Positions 33,554 through 41,462 of a DNA stretch of 42,866 nt are shown here, piece after piece. Every line of letters begins with the position of its first letter. The stretch's first letter is position 1. A model generated the notes under the pieces. It searched no databases, had not been told where the DNA came from, and saw only the letters and a list, made by a program, of their open reading frames with translations. This DNA is from Weizmannia acidilactici. Its GTDB lineage: Bacteria; Bacillota; Bacilli; Bacillales; Bacillaceae_C. A program made the position numbers and the translations under genes. The stretch is taken from the NCBI RefSeq assembly GCF_008974185.1, contig NZ_BKZP01000029.1, positions 1 to 42,866 of the forward strand. Reading direction: 5' to 3'.

Positions 33554-34153
33554 TCAGGCTCTTTTTTTCTTCCGGTACATGGAAAAGGCGATATAGGCAA
33601 TGATGACGATGACTGCGATGGCGCCGACCGGCTTGACGTAAGGCGCGGCAGCTTCATCGATTTGCGCCCAGTTCGATGCGAGGCGCTCGCCGAGAAAGAT
33701 AAACAGCACCGACCACGGGATAGTGGCAAGCAGCGTGTAAAAAATAAATTTTGCATACGACATTTTCGCAATGCCGGCCGGGATCGAGATCGCTTGGCGG
33801 ATGACCGGGATGAAGCGCCCTGTAAAAATCACGCCAGCCCCGTATTTATTGAACCACTTTTCGGCGACATCAATATGCCTTTCATGAATGAGCAGATATT
33901 TTCCGTATTTTAACAAAAACGGGCGGCCGCCGTATGCGCCGATCCAGTATAAAATCAGCTGGGCAATCAAAATGCCGAATGTACCTGCCGCAATGGCGCC
34001 GAAATAATTGATTTCCCCTTTTGAAATTAAATAACCGGCATATGCCAGGACGATTTCACTCGGAATGATTTCGATCGCCAGCCCGATGGCAACGCCGAAA
34101 TAACCTAAATCTGCAAGTGTTGTCAACATCTGCGTGACAAAATCTGAGAACAT
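33554..34153 (-). CDS. DedA-family membrane protein
   Basis: The ATG at 34153 follows GGAGGGG by four bases and gives 199 residues; the longer frame has no ribosome-binding site. Family features are EIIPSEIVLAYAGYL near residue 30, GGRPFLLKYGKYL, the amphipathic AEKWFNKYGAGVIFTGRFIPVIRQAISIPAGI with the conserved G-R-F-x-P-x-x-R, and a basic C-terminus (RKKKRA). DedA proteins are membrane transporters, several of which recycle lipid carriers such as undecaprenyl phosphate. It lies 51 bp after the larger DedA fusion gene and is probably in the same operon. Confidence 0.9.
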   Translation of the reverse strand: MFSDFVTQMLTTLADLGYFGVAIGLAIEIIPSEIVLAYAGYLISKGEINYFGAIAAGTFGILIAQLILYWIGAYGGRPFLLKYGKYLLIHERHIDVAEKWFNKYGAGVIFTGRFIPVIRQAISIPAGIAKMSYAKFIFYTLLATIPWSVLFIFLGERLASNWAQIDEAAAPYVKPVGAIAVIVIIAYIAFSMYRKKKRA

Positions 34154-34204
34154 TTTTCCCCTCCAAAATTTGCTTTTCAACCACTCTTCCATCATACCGA
34201 TTTT

Positions 34205-35479
34205 TCATATGATGCGGAAGATCTCCAGCAGCAAAATATTCAATCCGAGCCAAACGCCGCCGAACACGTACCCGCCCGCGATGTTGCTCGGGACTTCAAG
34301 GCCGAAAAAGATATGGCTGACGGCCGCAAACAAAAGGACGGCAAGCAAAAGCACATCCATAAACGTATGGATCCAAAACACTTCGGCATGCCGGACGACC
34401 AAATACGTAAAATAGCCGTAAATGATCAAAATCATGATGGCCTGGTCACTCGGGAATGAGAAGACAAAATGGGAAAAGGTCGGGACCTCCGTTGCCGACA
34501 TGCGGTGGAACACCTCATGCAGCACATTTTGGTACATTTCCCCGCCGATTGTCGCGATGAGCAGAATCAAAAACTCGTGTGTGCGGTCTTTTCCTTTCCA
34601 AATGATCCACAGCACTGTCATCACCATGACCAGGATCAAAGCCTTCCGGGAGCTGAGCACGAGCAGCCCTTTCATCACGCCTGTCCAATGGTTTTTAAAT
34701 AACAGCGATACGATTAAGGAAATCACATCGTTAAAATCACTGAAATCTTCACTGAACAAATTTTGGATCATCGTAATCATTAACACGGTTAGGAGCAGGG
34801 TCGCCAGCGCCGTACCGAAAATGACGAACTCGGCGCGCACCCGGCTGCGGAAAATGAGCAGCATGCGCCGCAAGACTGCCATCGCGGTCCAGAAAATCTG
34901 TTTACGGTAATAACGGAACAGGTAATACGCCGCAATGACACAAGCGGTCGCAATGCCGCCGATGAACAAATATTTTTTTACCGCCTCGTGGAACTGTTCC
35001 CACTGCGGGCCGAGCAGCTTGCCGAGGGATATAAAGGTGGTTGTCCAAATAAAAGCGCCGGAATAGGCAAAGATGGCGAACGACCGGAAAGGCAGTTTCG
35101 TAATGCCGGAAAAATAGCCGGTGATATGGCGCACGCCTGGTATAAAATACGCGACAACGAGCAATTTATTCCCGTATTTATTAAACCATCGCGAAGTTTT
35201 TTCCAGCTGGTCCGGGCCCAAATGAATGAAGTAGCCGTATTTTTGCAAAAAAGGGCCACCGAGCCGCTGCCCGATAAAATAAGCGGTTGTCATGCCGACC
35301 GAGGTTCCGATATCGGCGATGAAGATGCTCAGGATCCAGTTCAGCTGGTGCATATGAACCATGTAGCCGGCATAGCTCATCAGCACTTCCCCGGGAACCG
35401 GAATGGCGATCATTTCCAATAAAAGTGCGAGCAGCAGCACAATATATCCATATTGGTCAACATATGATGTCACGGACAT
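34205..35479 (-). CDS. DedA fused to a PAP2-like domain lacking catalytic residues
   Basis: I start at the ATG at 35479, six bases after GAGGGA; one two codons earlier is too close to the site. The 424-residue protein has an N-terminal DedA domain (about 1-200) with EMIAIPVPGEVLMSYAGY and KLLVVAYFIPGVRHITGYFSG. The C-terminal half resembles PAP2 phosphatases in topology. The three catalytic motifs are altered: no R-P pair after VFHR (about 324-328), FSFPSDQA instead of PSGH (about 345-348), and SHIFFGLEVPSN, where the second Arg is His391 and the catalytic His is Glu397. DedA-PAP2 fusions normally combine lipid-carrier transport and dephosphorylation; here the phosphatase half looks inactive or repurposed. 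Confidence 0.85.
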   Translation of the reverse strand: MSVTSYVDQYGYIVLLLALLLEMIAIPVPGEVLMSYAGYMVHMHQLNWILSIFIADIGTSVGMTTAYFIGQRLGGPFLQKYGYFIHLGPDQLEKTSRWFNKYGNKLLVVAYFIPGVRHITGYFSGITKLPFRSFAIFAYSGAFIWTTTFISLGKLLGPQWEQFHEAVKKYLFIGGIATACVIAAYYLFRYYRKQIFWTAMAVLRRMLLIFRSRVRAEFVIFGTALATLLLTVLMITMIQNLFSEDFSDFNDVISLIVSLLFKNHWTGVMKGLLVLSSRKALILVMVMTVLWIIWKGKDRTHEFLILLIATIGGEMYQNVLHEVFHRMSATEVPTFSHFVFSFPSDQAIMILIIYGYFTYLVVRHAEVFWIHTFMDVLLLAVLLFAAVSHIFFGLEVPSNIAGGYVFGGVWLGLNILLLEIFRII

Positions 35480-35485
35480 GCACAT

Positions 35486-36029
35486 TCCCTCACTTAAACG
35501 ACTTCACTAAAACGACCGCTTGATTCCGCAAAAAGTTCAACACTCTTACCGCCATTGTCGGCCATCAACAGGGGGTTTGTCAAAAGGCAATTGCTTTTTG
35601 GGTTTGACCATATGACATTGGAAGATAATAGCCGAAAATGAATATTGAAAACGGCACAGTATCAATTGCTGGATACCGGAGACAAGCAGAAACGCTGTTT
35701 TGAACTCTGGAAAAACGGAATTGATGCCTGATTTGCTTTTGAAAAGAGAATAACCCGGAATACATAGATAAAGGCTCAGGGGAAATCAAGTTAATCAGCA
35801 AAAGCGGCAGAAAAAGGGCTATCGTTTAGATCAATAGAAACCGATTATTACGACGTACGGGTACTGGAATACGGGGATCACTGTATTGAGGATCGGGGGC
35901 TGTTTTATGTCCATTATAAAATGGCGTTTTATCAAGATTTTCCCGCCAGTTTTTAAAAAAATTACACGTCGCCTTATAAAATAAACAGGGACCTTCCTAA
36001 CAAGGGATTGCTAATTTCTGAAACGCCTG
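35486..36029. other. Gene-poor region with decayed coding traces
   Basis: No intact gene is seen. Short open stretches on the plus strand around 35770-35955 read YIDKGSGEIKLISKSGRKRA and, after a frame change, YDVRVLEYGDHCIEDRG and HYKMAFYQDFPASF. They have stops and no ribosome-binding site, so they are probably remnants. I could not assign a family. Confidence 0.35.
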
Positions 36030-36145
36030 CCGGAAAAGAAGCATGAAGAGACCCCTTGTACGAGGGGACCCGCAACTCATAAGGAGCGAAGCGGATTTCG
36101 CGATCATCACTCATAAAAAAGGGGTGTCCCTTTCATCCGCTCCGG
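36030..36145. repeat. Partial copy of the MITE-like element
   Basis: The segment shares GAGACCCCT, a CGCGATCAT block and AAAGGGGTGTCC in the same order as the element at 38214-38411, but lacks its left end. Confidence 0.5.
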
Positions 36146-36172
36146 ACCTCAGCCGAGGATTGGATTGACAGG

Positions 36173-36274
36173 TTATATTCTCTTCTTTTTCCCGCAAGTG
36201 ATGCACCTGCCTGTATAGTAGTCATATTTATGGTAACCGCGTAAAAAACAAAGTATGGCTTTTAATTTTTTCAT
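36173..36274 (-). CDS. 33-residue Cys-x2-Cys protein
   Basis: An ATG at 36274 follows AAGAGGTG by about eight bases and gives MKKLKAILCFLRGYHKYD, then YYTGRCITCGKKKRI. The single C-x2-C with flanking basic residues and the preceding Gly-Tyr-His could bind zinc, possibly with the earlier Cys or His. I do not recognise a named family. It is monocistronic on the minus strand, between a MITE-like fragment and the dead tnpB. Good start signals support a real gene despite its size. Confidence 0.5.
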   Translation of the reverse strand: MKKLKAILCFLRGYHKYDYYTGRCITCGKKKRI

Positions 36275-36318
36275 TGAAAAACACCTCTTATTAGAGCATT
36301 TTAGCAATGGATTTTGAA

Positions 36319-37087
36319 CTACCCGCCACTTATGGTGATTTTCTCGTGAATTCTGGCAACTTTACGTTTTTGTTTTTGATAGCTTTGGGCTTCATCCAGT
36401 TTACAGTTGCGTTCTATTGCAAACTCTTTTCGCCTGGAAAGAATGCGTTGTTCTAGCCAGCTTCTTTTCCAATGTGCGAAACCATTTCGGATTGGCAAAT
36501 ATTTCACCTGTTGACAGGATGGCACAATCTTTTATTCCGATGCCCACACCGACAGCCGATCCGGTTTTCGGGAGTTCCTGGACTTCCGTTTCTGCAAGGA
36601 TGGATACAAAATATTTTCCGCTTGGATTCTGCCGAATGGTGGCGTTCAAAATACGCCCTTCTACTTCCCTGCTTTTTGCAAACTTAACGTATCCGAGTTT
36701 GGGTAATTTGATTTTATTTCCAGAGATTGCAATGTTTCCGTTTGTGTACTTTGTTGTGTAGGATTGGACTTTGTTTCTTTTTGACTTAAACCGGGGTGCA
36801 TTGTTTTGTTTTTTGAAGAACCGGATGTATGCGTCGGCCAGATTTCTGAGTGAGGATTGGATCGCGATGCTGTCAACTTCTTTCAGCCAGACGAATTCTT
36901 TCTTGAGTTGGGGCAGTTCAGCAGAACAGGCGCTGTATGTGAGTCCCTTGCCTGTTTCCTTGTATGTGTTATTCCATTTTGCTAAAAAATGATTGAACAC
37001 AAAACGGGAACAACCGAATGTCTTCGTAATCAGGATTTCTTGTTCTTTGTTTGGATAGATCCGAAATTTGAAGGCTTTATGCACCAT
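36319..37087 (-). pseudogene. Truncated, frameshifted TnpB (IS200/IS605 family)
   Basis: The N-terminal 210 residues or so are TnpB: FKFRIYPNKEQEILITKTFGCSRFVFNHFL, LRNLADAYIRFFKKQ and PRFKSKRNKVQSY. The RuvC-I motif should read VGIDLGIKD but reads VGVGIGIKD, so the first catalytic Asp (about residue 182) is Gly. After LEKKLA a frameshift near 36460 moves the sequence to another frame, which gives EQRILSRRKEFA and KRKVARIHEKI before a stop at 36319. The second and third RuvC motifs and the zinc finger are absent. TnpB is the RNA-guided nuclease ancestor of Cas12; this copy cannot be a nuclease. No TnpA is nearby. Confidence 0.88.
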
Positions 37088-37139
37088 CGTCGCTTCTCAC
37101 TTCATCCATACAGAACACTTGTTTCTATCTTAACATAAG

Positions 37140-37250
37140 AGGGGGAGTTTTGTCTACCGACAACCGGCATTCATCTCCCGCCTACGCATTGGGGTATCGC
37201 ACTGCACATTCTTTGAGGCGGGAGTCTTCTGCCGGGAGATGATAAAAAGA
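37140..37250. other. Hairpin-rich segment upstream of the tnpB remnant
   Basis: CTCCCGCC (37171-37178) and GGCGGGAG (37217-37224) form an inverted repeat, with further CCCCCTC/GAGGGGG and CTCCCGG/CCGGGAG pairings nearby. It could be an IS200/605-type end or guide-RNA-like segment; it lies at the 5' side of tnpB, where a right end is not expected. Confidence 0.35.
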
Positions 37251-37363
37251 CCATTACAAATAAATGAAAAACTGAAGTGATAACGTTTCCTATTTCCGAA
37301 AAGCCCGCTGCGTTGGCAGGTTTATTGCTGAAGGTGTTCGTATTGGGCGACAGATTGCAGATT

Positions 37364-37528
37364 TTAACTGCGGCCCGATGTATTGGACTGCTGCAGTTTG
37401 CTGATCCAGGATTCCACACCCGCGTAAAACTTGTTCAAGGCATCCGTCGCTTTTTCGCGGTTTTCTTTCGATTTGAAGTATTGGTAGCCGGCCACGCCGA
37501 TCACTGTGTACAAGAGCAACTTTTTCAC
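37364..37528 (-). CDS. 54-residue membrane-anchored YtxH-like small protein
   Basis: A GTG at 37528 lies six bases after AGGAGGGGG, the strongest ribosome-binding site nearby. It opens a frame reading MKKLLLYTVIGVAGYQYFKS, then a charged helix KENREKATDALNKFYAGVES and a C-terminal WISKLQQSNTSGRS. One short N-terminal membrane segment followed by an amphipathic helix recalls YtxH-type envelope proteins, but similarity is too slight to name it. It is monocistronic on the minus strand between the tnpB remnant and the HxlR gene. Confidence 0.6.
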   Translation of the reverse strand: MKKLLLYTVIGVAGYQYFKSKENREKATDALNKFYAGVESWISKLQQSNTSGRS

Positions 37529-37619
37529 CGTACACCCCCTCCTAGTTTTCTTCTATTTACCCTCATTATAAGTGAAAAATCGATGGATTTGGAATATTTT
37601 GATTTGGATAGGAAATGGG

Positions 37620-37770
37620 GGCGTTACTTTCCGGAGACTTTTCATTTCATTGAGGATGGGTTTGCGTTACGTTTTGTCGCTTTTCATTCCATTAGGGCCG
37701 GGGGCGTTACGTTCGGGAGGTATTTCGCCCCATTCAAGCCGGCTTTCATTCCATGCGGGCCGAACTTTTT
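37620..37770. repeat. Degenerate 40-43 bp repeats
   Basis: GCGTTAC occurs at 37621, 37664 and 37704, each followed by a TTTTCATTYCATT-like block, giving three to four imperfect units of 40-43 bp. No gene is seen in this gap before the HxlR promoter. Confidence 0.55.
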
Positions 37771-37809
37771 TCGGTCAGGAAATTTTTTACAAACCCCTTT
37801 GTTACTTAC

Positions 37810-37822
37810 TTACTTTTAGTAA
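37810..37822. promoter_or_regulatory. Putative operator of the HxlR regulator
   Basis: TTACTTTTAGTAA is a perfect inverted repeat (TTACT-N3-AGTAA) of the type bound by YodB/CatR-like HxlR proteins. It overlaps the likely -35 region, with TATAAT at 37837-37842 downstream and the regulator start at 37888. Autoregulation is inferred. Confidence 0.6.
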
Positions 37823-37887
37823 GTTGATTTTTTGTGTATAATATACTAATAGATGTGAAGTCCCGAATGGGTAGAAAGGGGCGTTTC

Positions 37888-38208
37888 ATGATGGGAAACC
37901 AAAGTTTATGTCCCCGTTTTGAGAGGGCATTTCAGTTATTAGGGAAACGCTGGGTCGGTGTGATTATCCGCGTCTTGTCCAATGGGCCGATGCGGTTTAA
38001 TGAAATGGCGGAGCACATCCCGCATATCAGCCAAAAAGTGCTTTCGGAACGGCTCAAGGAACTGGAAGAACAGGGGATCCTTGTGCGGGAAGTGTACCCG
38101 GAAAGCCCTGTCCGGATTGAATACCACCTAACTGAAAAAGGCGAGGCCATCAAGCCCGTCCTCGATGAAGTGCAAAAATGGGCGGACAAATGGGTGGTGC
38201 TCGACTAA
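37888..38208 (+). CDS. HxlR-family transcriptional regulator
   Basis: The ATG at 37888 is six bases after AAAGGGG; a second ATG follows directly. The 106-residue product is a winged helix of the HxlR/MarR-like group: CPRFERAFQLLGKRWVGVII with the conserved N-terminal Cys, RFNEMAEHIPHISQKVLSER as recognition region, and the wing in LVREVYPESPVRIEYHLTEKG. Several relatives (YodB, HypR) sense quinones, aldehydes or thiol stress through that Cys, so a redox role is possible. No target gene is adjacent; a MITE-like element follows immediately. Confidence 0.92.
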   Translation: MMGNQSLCPRFERAFQLLGKRWVGVIIRVLSNGPMRFNEMAEHIPHISQKVLSERLKELEEQGILVREVYPESPVRIEYHLTEKGEAIKPVLDEVQKWADKWVVLD

Positions 38209-38213
38209 TACAG

Positions 38214-38411
38214 AAAAGGGGCTGTCCCAAGCCATGAAAAGTAGAGATGATCGCGAACTTACGAAACCCCGGCGGGAAAAGCGAGACCCCTCGTGCTGAG
38301 GTATCGGGCGAGGAGACTCGCGACGTATACGAAATACGAGTAAATATCGCGATCATTAAAAATTTTGTTATTAAAGGGGTGTCCTTTGGCCAATTTGGGA
38401 CTACCCCTTTT
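38214..38411. mobile_element. MITE-like element, about 198 bp
   Basis: The ends are inverted repeats: AAAAGGGGCTGTCCCAA at 38214-38230 and TTGGGACTACCCCTTTT at 38395-38411, with one mismatch. The interior is non-coding and contains GAGACCCCT, CGCGATCAT and AAAGGGGTGTCC blocks that recur at 36030-36145. The end sequence also forms the terminator stem at 17926-17967. The ends can base-pair and may stop transcription from both flanks. Mobility is inferred from structure and repetition. Confidence 0.6.
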
Positions 38412-38414
38412 CGT

Positions 38415-39500
38415 TTAGCTTGAAAAGAAAATCGCGAGCAAAAGTGGAACGAGGATCATCAGCCCGATGACGATCCAGCCAAGCGGGTGCGCGAAGTTGA
38501 TCGTCCATCCGCTGCCGAACCTTTTTTCCACCCAAACGGAAGGGTCGTTGCGATTAAAGTAGAAGACGCCGAGCTTCCAATACTGGTCGTCATCATAATG
38601 GGAGCTTCCCTGCACTGCCCCGTTCCCCATGCGGATGCGGCTGCCGCCCTGACCGGTGGTGATCGAAAGGATGACGGCACCGAACAAGATCAAAAGTGCT
38701 GCCCCCATGCCGCCGTATGAAAGCCAGCCAACCGGAATCGGGACAATAAAGGAAAGCTGGATCATGAAAAACATCAAAATCAAAATGAACGACGATACCA
38801 TTGTAAAAGCTGACCATCTGCGCCGGAAACGGACATTTTGCCGGAGCGATTTTTCCGGATCGTTGGCATTGAGCTGCTGCTTGCTTTTTGCAATCACCGT
38901 ATTCATCCAGATGAACAAAACGAGCATAAACAGCTGTACAGTTGGCAGTTCAAACACTGTCCGGTACGATTTTTCCGCCCAGTCCGTCGGAGTGCCGTTG
39001 AAATCGTAATGAATCACAATCCGGTCCGGGATGCGGTCGTAAAACAAATAGGTTATCAGAAAAGTTGCCGCTGTAATCGCCGCATGGATCAGGAACCATG
39101 CATTGGAAAAAATGAGTTTCTGCTGGCGGAATTTCGGGTCGACCATAACGGTTTGTTTTTTCTCGTGCAGCCAATTGTACGCCGCTTTCATTTTTTTCAT
39201 CTTCTGGTGGAAAAAAAGATAGATGAGAAAATCTCCGATGATACAGCCGATGACGGCCAGACCAAAGCCTGCTTCAAGAAACCCGCCTGTCTGTGCGGTG
39301 ATGAATACGGCGGCGACAATGATGCTGAATACAACGATGGAAGCGGCGTATTGCTTTCTCAGTTTTTTCAGCTCGGGATCCGGATATGCTTCTTCCGGGA
39401 TGGTAACGCCGAAACTTTCTGTTTTTCTTGTTATATATGGGGTGACGGCCATCACGATTCCAACCAGCCCAAAAAAGATCAAATGGATCACGGTTTCCAT
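38415..39500 (-). CDS. DUF1648/DUF5808-type membrane protein
   Basis: The start is the ATG at 39500, with GGGAG just upstream; the open frame extends further but without start signals. The 361-residue protein has about eight membrane helices. The central part (DRIPDRIVIHYDFNGTPTDWAEKS) is the DUF1648 signature, and the C-terminal YWKLGVFYFNRNDPSVWVEKRFGSGWTINFA is the DUF5808 block. Its biochemical role is unknown to me. It follows the GntR/YtrA-type gene by 13 bp, the standard pairing for this family in bacilli, where the regulator is thought to repress the operon. Confidence 0.88.
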   Translation of the reverse strand: METVIHLIFFGLVGIVMAVTPYITRKTESFGVTIPEEAYPDPELKKLRKQYAASIVVFSIIVAAVFITAQTGGFLEAGFGLAVIGCIIGDFLIYLFFHQKMKKMKAAYNWLHEKKQTVMVDPKFRQQKLIFSNAWFLIHAAITAATFLITYLFYDRIPDRIVIHYDFNGTPTDWAEKSYRTVFELPTVQLFMLVLFIWMNTVIAKSKQQLNANDPEKSLRQNVRFRRRWSAFTMVSSFILILMFFMIQLSFIVPIPVGWLSYGGMGAALLILFGAVILSITTGQGGSRIRMGNGAVQGSSHYDDDQYWKLGVFYFNRNDPSVWVEKRFGSGWTINFAHPLGWIVIGLMILVPLLLAIFFSS

Positions 39501-39513
39501 TTTTCTCCCACCT

Positions 39514-39894
39514 TTATTTTTGAATATCGTTGTAAAGTTTTTCGCACATTTGTAAAAATTGTTTTTGGCCAAGTCCGCGGCAAATCGCTTCACTGACGAG
39601 CGGGCGCAGCTGCCCGGCGAGCCCTTCCAAATACGTTTCATCAGCCGGGGGCATCTGGTCCGGCTGGATGACGACGCCTTTTTGCCGGTGGATGAGGATA
39701 AAACCTTCCTGCTTTAACATTTGGTACGCTTTGTTGACTGTGTGCATATTGACACCCAAATCGGCGGCCATCGCACGCACGGAAGGAAGCGGATCCCCCG
39801 GCGCCAGTTCTTTTGACGCGATGCCTTCGATAATGCTGTTGCGCAGCTGTTGGTAAATCGGAACATCCAATTCCAAGTCTATTTTTATGAACAT
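39514..39894 (-). CDS. GntR-family (YtrA subfamily) repressor
   Basis: I prefer the ATG at 39894, nine bases after GGAAGAG; the ATG at 39903 lies too close to that site. The 126-residue product has a GntR winged helix (PIYQQLRNSIIEGI, LAPGDPLPSVRAMAADLGVN and MHTVNKAYQMLKQEGFI) and only a short C-terminal helix pair for dimerisation, which defines the YtrA subfamily. It is first in an operon with the DUF1648 gene. A 19-bp palindrome just upstream is the likely autoregulatory operator. Confidence 0.92.
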   Translation of the reverse strand: MFIKIDLELDVPIYQQLRNSIIEGIASKELAPGDPLPSVRAMAADLGVNMHTVNKAYQMLKQEGFILIHRQKGVVIQPDQMPPADETYLEGLAGQLRPLVSEAICRGLGQKQFLQMCEKLYNDIQK

Positions 39895-39921
39895 GGCGAT
39901 CATCTCTTCCGTAAGTTATTT

Positions 39922-39940
39922 GTTATACATAATATATAAC
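39922..39940. promoter_or_regulatory. Palindromic operator of the GntR operon
   Basis: GTTATACATAATATATAAC is an inverted repeat GTTATA-N7-TATAAC, 27 bp before the preferred start codon. Its A/T-rich centre overlaps the expected promoter. Repressor binding is inferred. Confidence 0.65.
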
Positions 39941-40015
39941 AGTTAGAATAAAAAAGCAATGGATATTCGTTTAAAAATATTATGTTTTTTCGACAGGAAC
40001 TTTGGCCGGCTGCCC

Positions 40016-40860
40016 TGTTTTGTTTCGCGGAATCAGCGGACATTCCGGAGAAATCGGCGGGAAGACCCAATAAATCAGCAAAACTAACAAATTGAAACGT
40101 TAGAGGATCAGTCAAATTGCAGATAAACAGCTCTGGACTCAGAATTTTGACCCACCGCCCCACTCTGTACCGCGGAATCAGCGGTAATTGCGGGAAAATC
40201 GGCGGACTTCTCCTAGAAATCAGCGGGAATACTTAATATATCAGCGGGAAGACCCAAAGAATCAGCGAAGCTAACAAATTGAATGAAATTGAAACGTTAG
40301 AGGATCAGTCAAATTGCAGATAAACAGCTCTGGACTCAGAATTTTGACCCACCGCCCCACTCTGTACCGCGGAATCAGCGGTAATTGCGGGAAAATCGGC
40401 GGACTTCTCCTAAAAATCAGCGGGAATACTTAACATATCAGCGGGAAGACCCAAAGAATCAGCGAAGCTAACAAATTGAATGAAATTGAAACGTTAGAGG
40501 ATCGGTCAAATTACAGATAAACAGCTCTGGACTCAGAAATTTTGACCCACCGCCCCACTCTGTACCGTGGAATCAGCGGAAACCGGGGAGAAATCGGCGG
40601 ACTTCTCCTAGAAATCAGCGGGAATACTTAACATATCAGCAGGAAGACCCAAAGAATCAGCGTTGACATGAAAAACAGAGGAATAAGATGTGTACCCTTT
40701 GCTTAATTTCCAAATAATGGGTCCGAACTTAGAATTTTTGGAACCACCGCCCCACTCTGTACCGCGGAATCAGCGGAAACCGGGGAGAAATCGGCGGACT
40801 TCTCCTAGAAATCAGCGGGAATACTTAATATATCAGCGAAAAGGTCTAATAAATCAGTTT
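40016..40860. repeat. Nested repeat array: 21-bp units within about 197-bp units (array D)
   Basis: A CCACCGCCCC landmark recurs at 40152, 40349, 40547 and 40744, and GAAACGTTAGAGG at 40094, 40291 and 40488, giving a long period of 197-198 bp. Inside each long unit, four to five 21-bp units begin with AATCAGCGG, AATCGGCGG or TATCAGCGG. The 21-bp unit is the reverse complement of array C at 30439-30543. No gene is supported. The array separates the GntR operon from the chromate-transporter operon. Confidence 0.93.
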
Positions 40861-40880
40861 TGTATGGAACGCACTCCCGC

Positions 40881-40915
40881 GAAAAAATAATGCGGGGTTG
40901 CCTTTGACAACCCCG
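40881..40915 (-). terminator. Terminator of the chrA operon
   Basis: On the minus strand CGGGGTTG (40915-40908) pairs with CAACCCCG (40900-40893), followed by ATTATTTTTT. It is five bases after the last chrA stop. Confidence 0.88.
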
Positions 40916-40919
40916 TTCT

Positions 40920-41462
40920 TTATACAACATGGCTGAGGACGATGCCGCCGTATGCAAATGCCGCGACAATTACAAGAGCGGGGTGGATTTTGCGGATTTG
41001 CATGGCCCAAAAGGCGACAGCGGCAATGCCGAGCGCCTGCCATATGCCGATTTGCGCAATGGAGTTTTTCGCCATCTGCCACGTCAGGACGGCCATCATG
41101 ATGGCGATCACCGGCTGCACCAAAAGGGACATGCCTTTTACAACCGGAGACTGGCGGTACTTATGTAAAACTTTTAATAACAAGATGAGCGCAACGGCTG
41201 ACGGGAGGATCGTGCCGGCCAAAGCAGCAAACAGGCCAACCCATCCGCCTGCACCGTAGCCGACAAAAGCTGCAATTTTTGTGGCGATCGGGCCCGGGAG
41301 TGCATTGCCGAGCGCCAGCATATTGGAAAATTCGCTGTCATTGAGCCAATGGTAATGAGAAACAATTTCATTATACATCAACGGAATCGATGACGGCCCC
41401 CCGCCGTATCCGAGCACATTTGCAATAAAAAAACCAACCATTAACTGAATCCATACCCTCAT
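40920..41462 (-). CDS. chrA: Short-chain chromate-transporter subunit (ChrA family), second gene
   Basis: The 180-residue protein is one half of a CHR transporter, with about five or six helices. It has LMVGFFIANVLGYGGGPSSI near the start and the family motif GNALPGPIATKIAAFVGYGA near residue 52. Paired short ChrA proteins form a heterodimer that exports chromate in B. subtilis (YwrB/YwrA type), though the physiological anion may differ. It overlaps the stop of the first chrA gene by four bases (ATGA). Confidence 0.92.
   Translation of the reverse strand: MRVWIQLMVGFFIANVLGYGGGPSSIPLMYNEIVSHYHWLNDSEFSNMLALGNALPGPIATKIAAFVGYGAGGWVGLFAALAGTILPSAVALILLLKVLHKYRQSPVVKGMSLLVQPVIAIMMAVLTWQMAKNSIAQIGIWQALGIAAVAFWAMQIRKIHPALVIVAAFAYGGIVLSHVV

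Noticed and set aside
38418-39641. Longer start for the DUF1648 gene
   Set aside because: The 47-codon extension overlaps the GntR coding region and has no ribosome-binding site.
39900-40163. Minus-strand 87-codon frame at the edge of array D
   Set aside because: It is partly repeat translation and runs through the GntR operator; no start signal.
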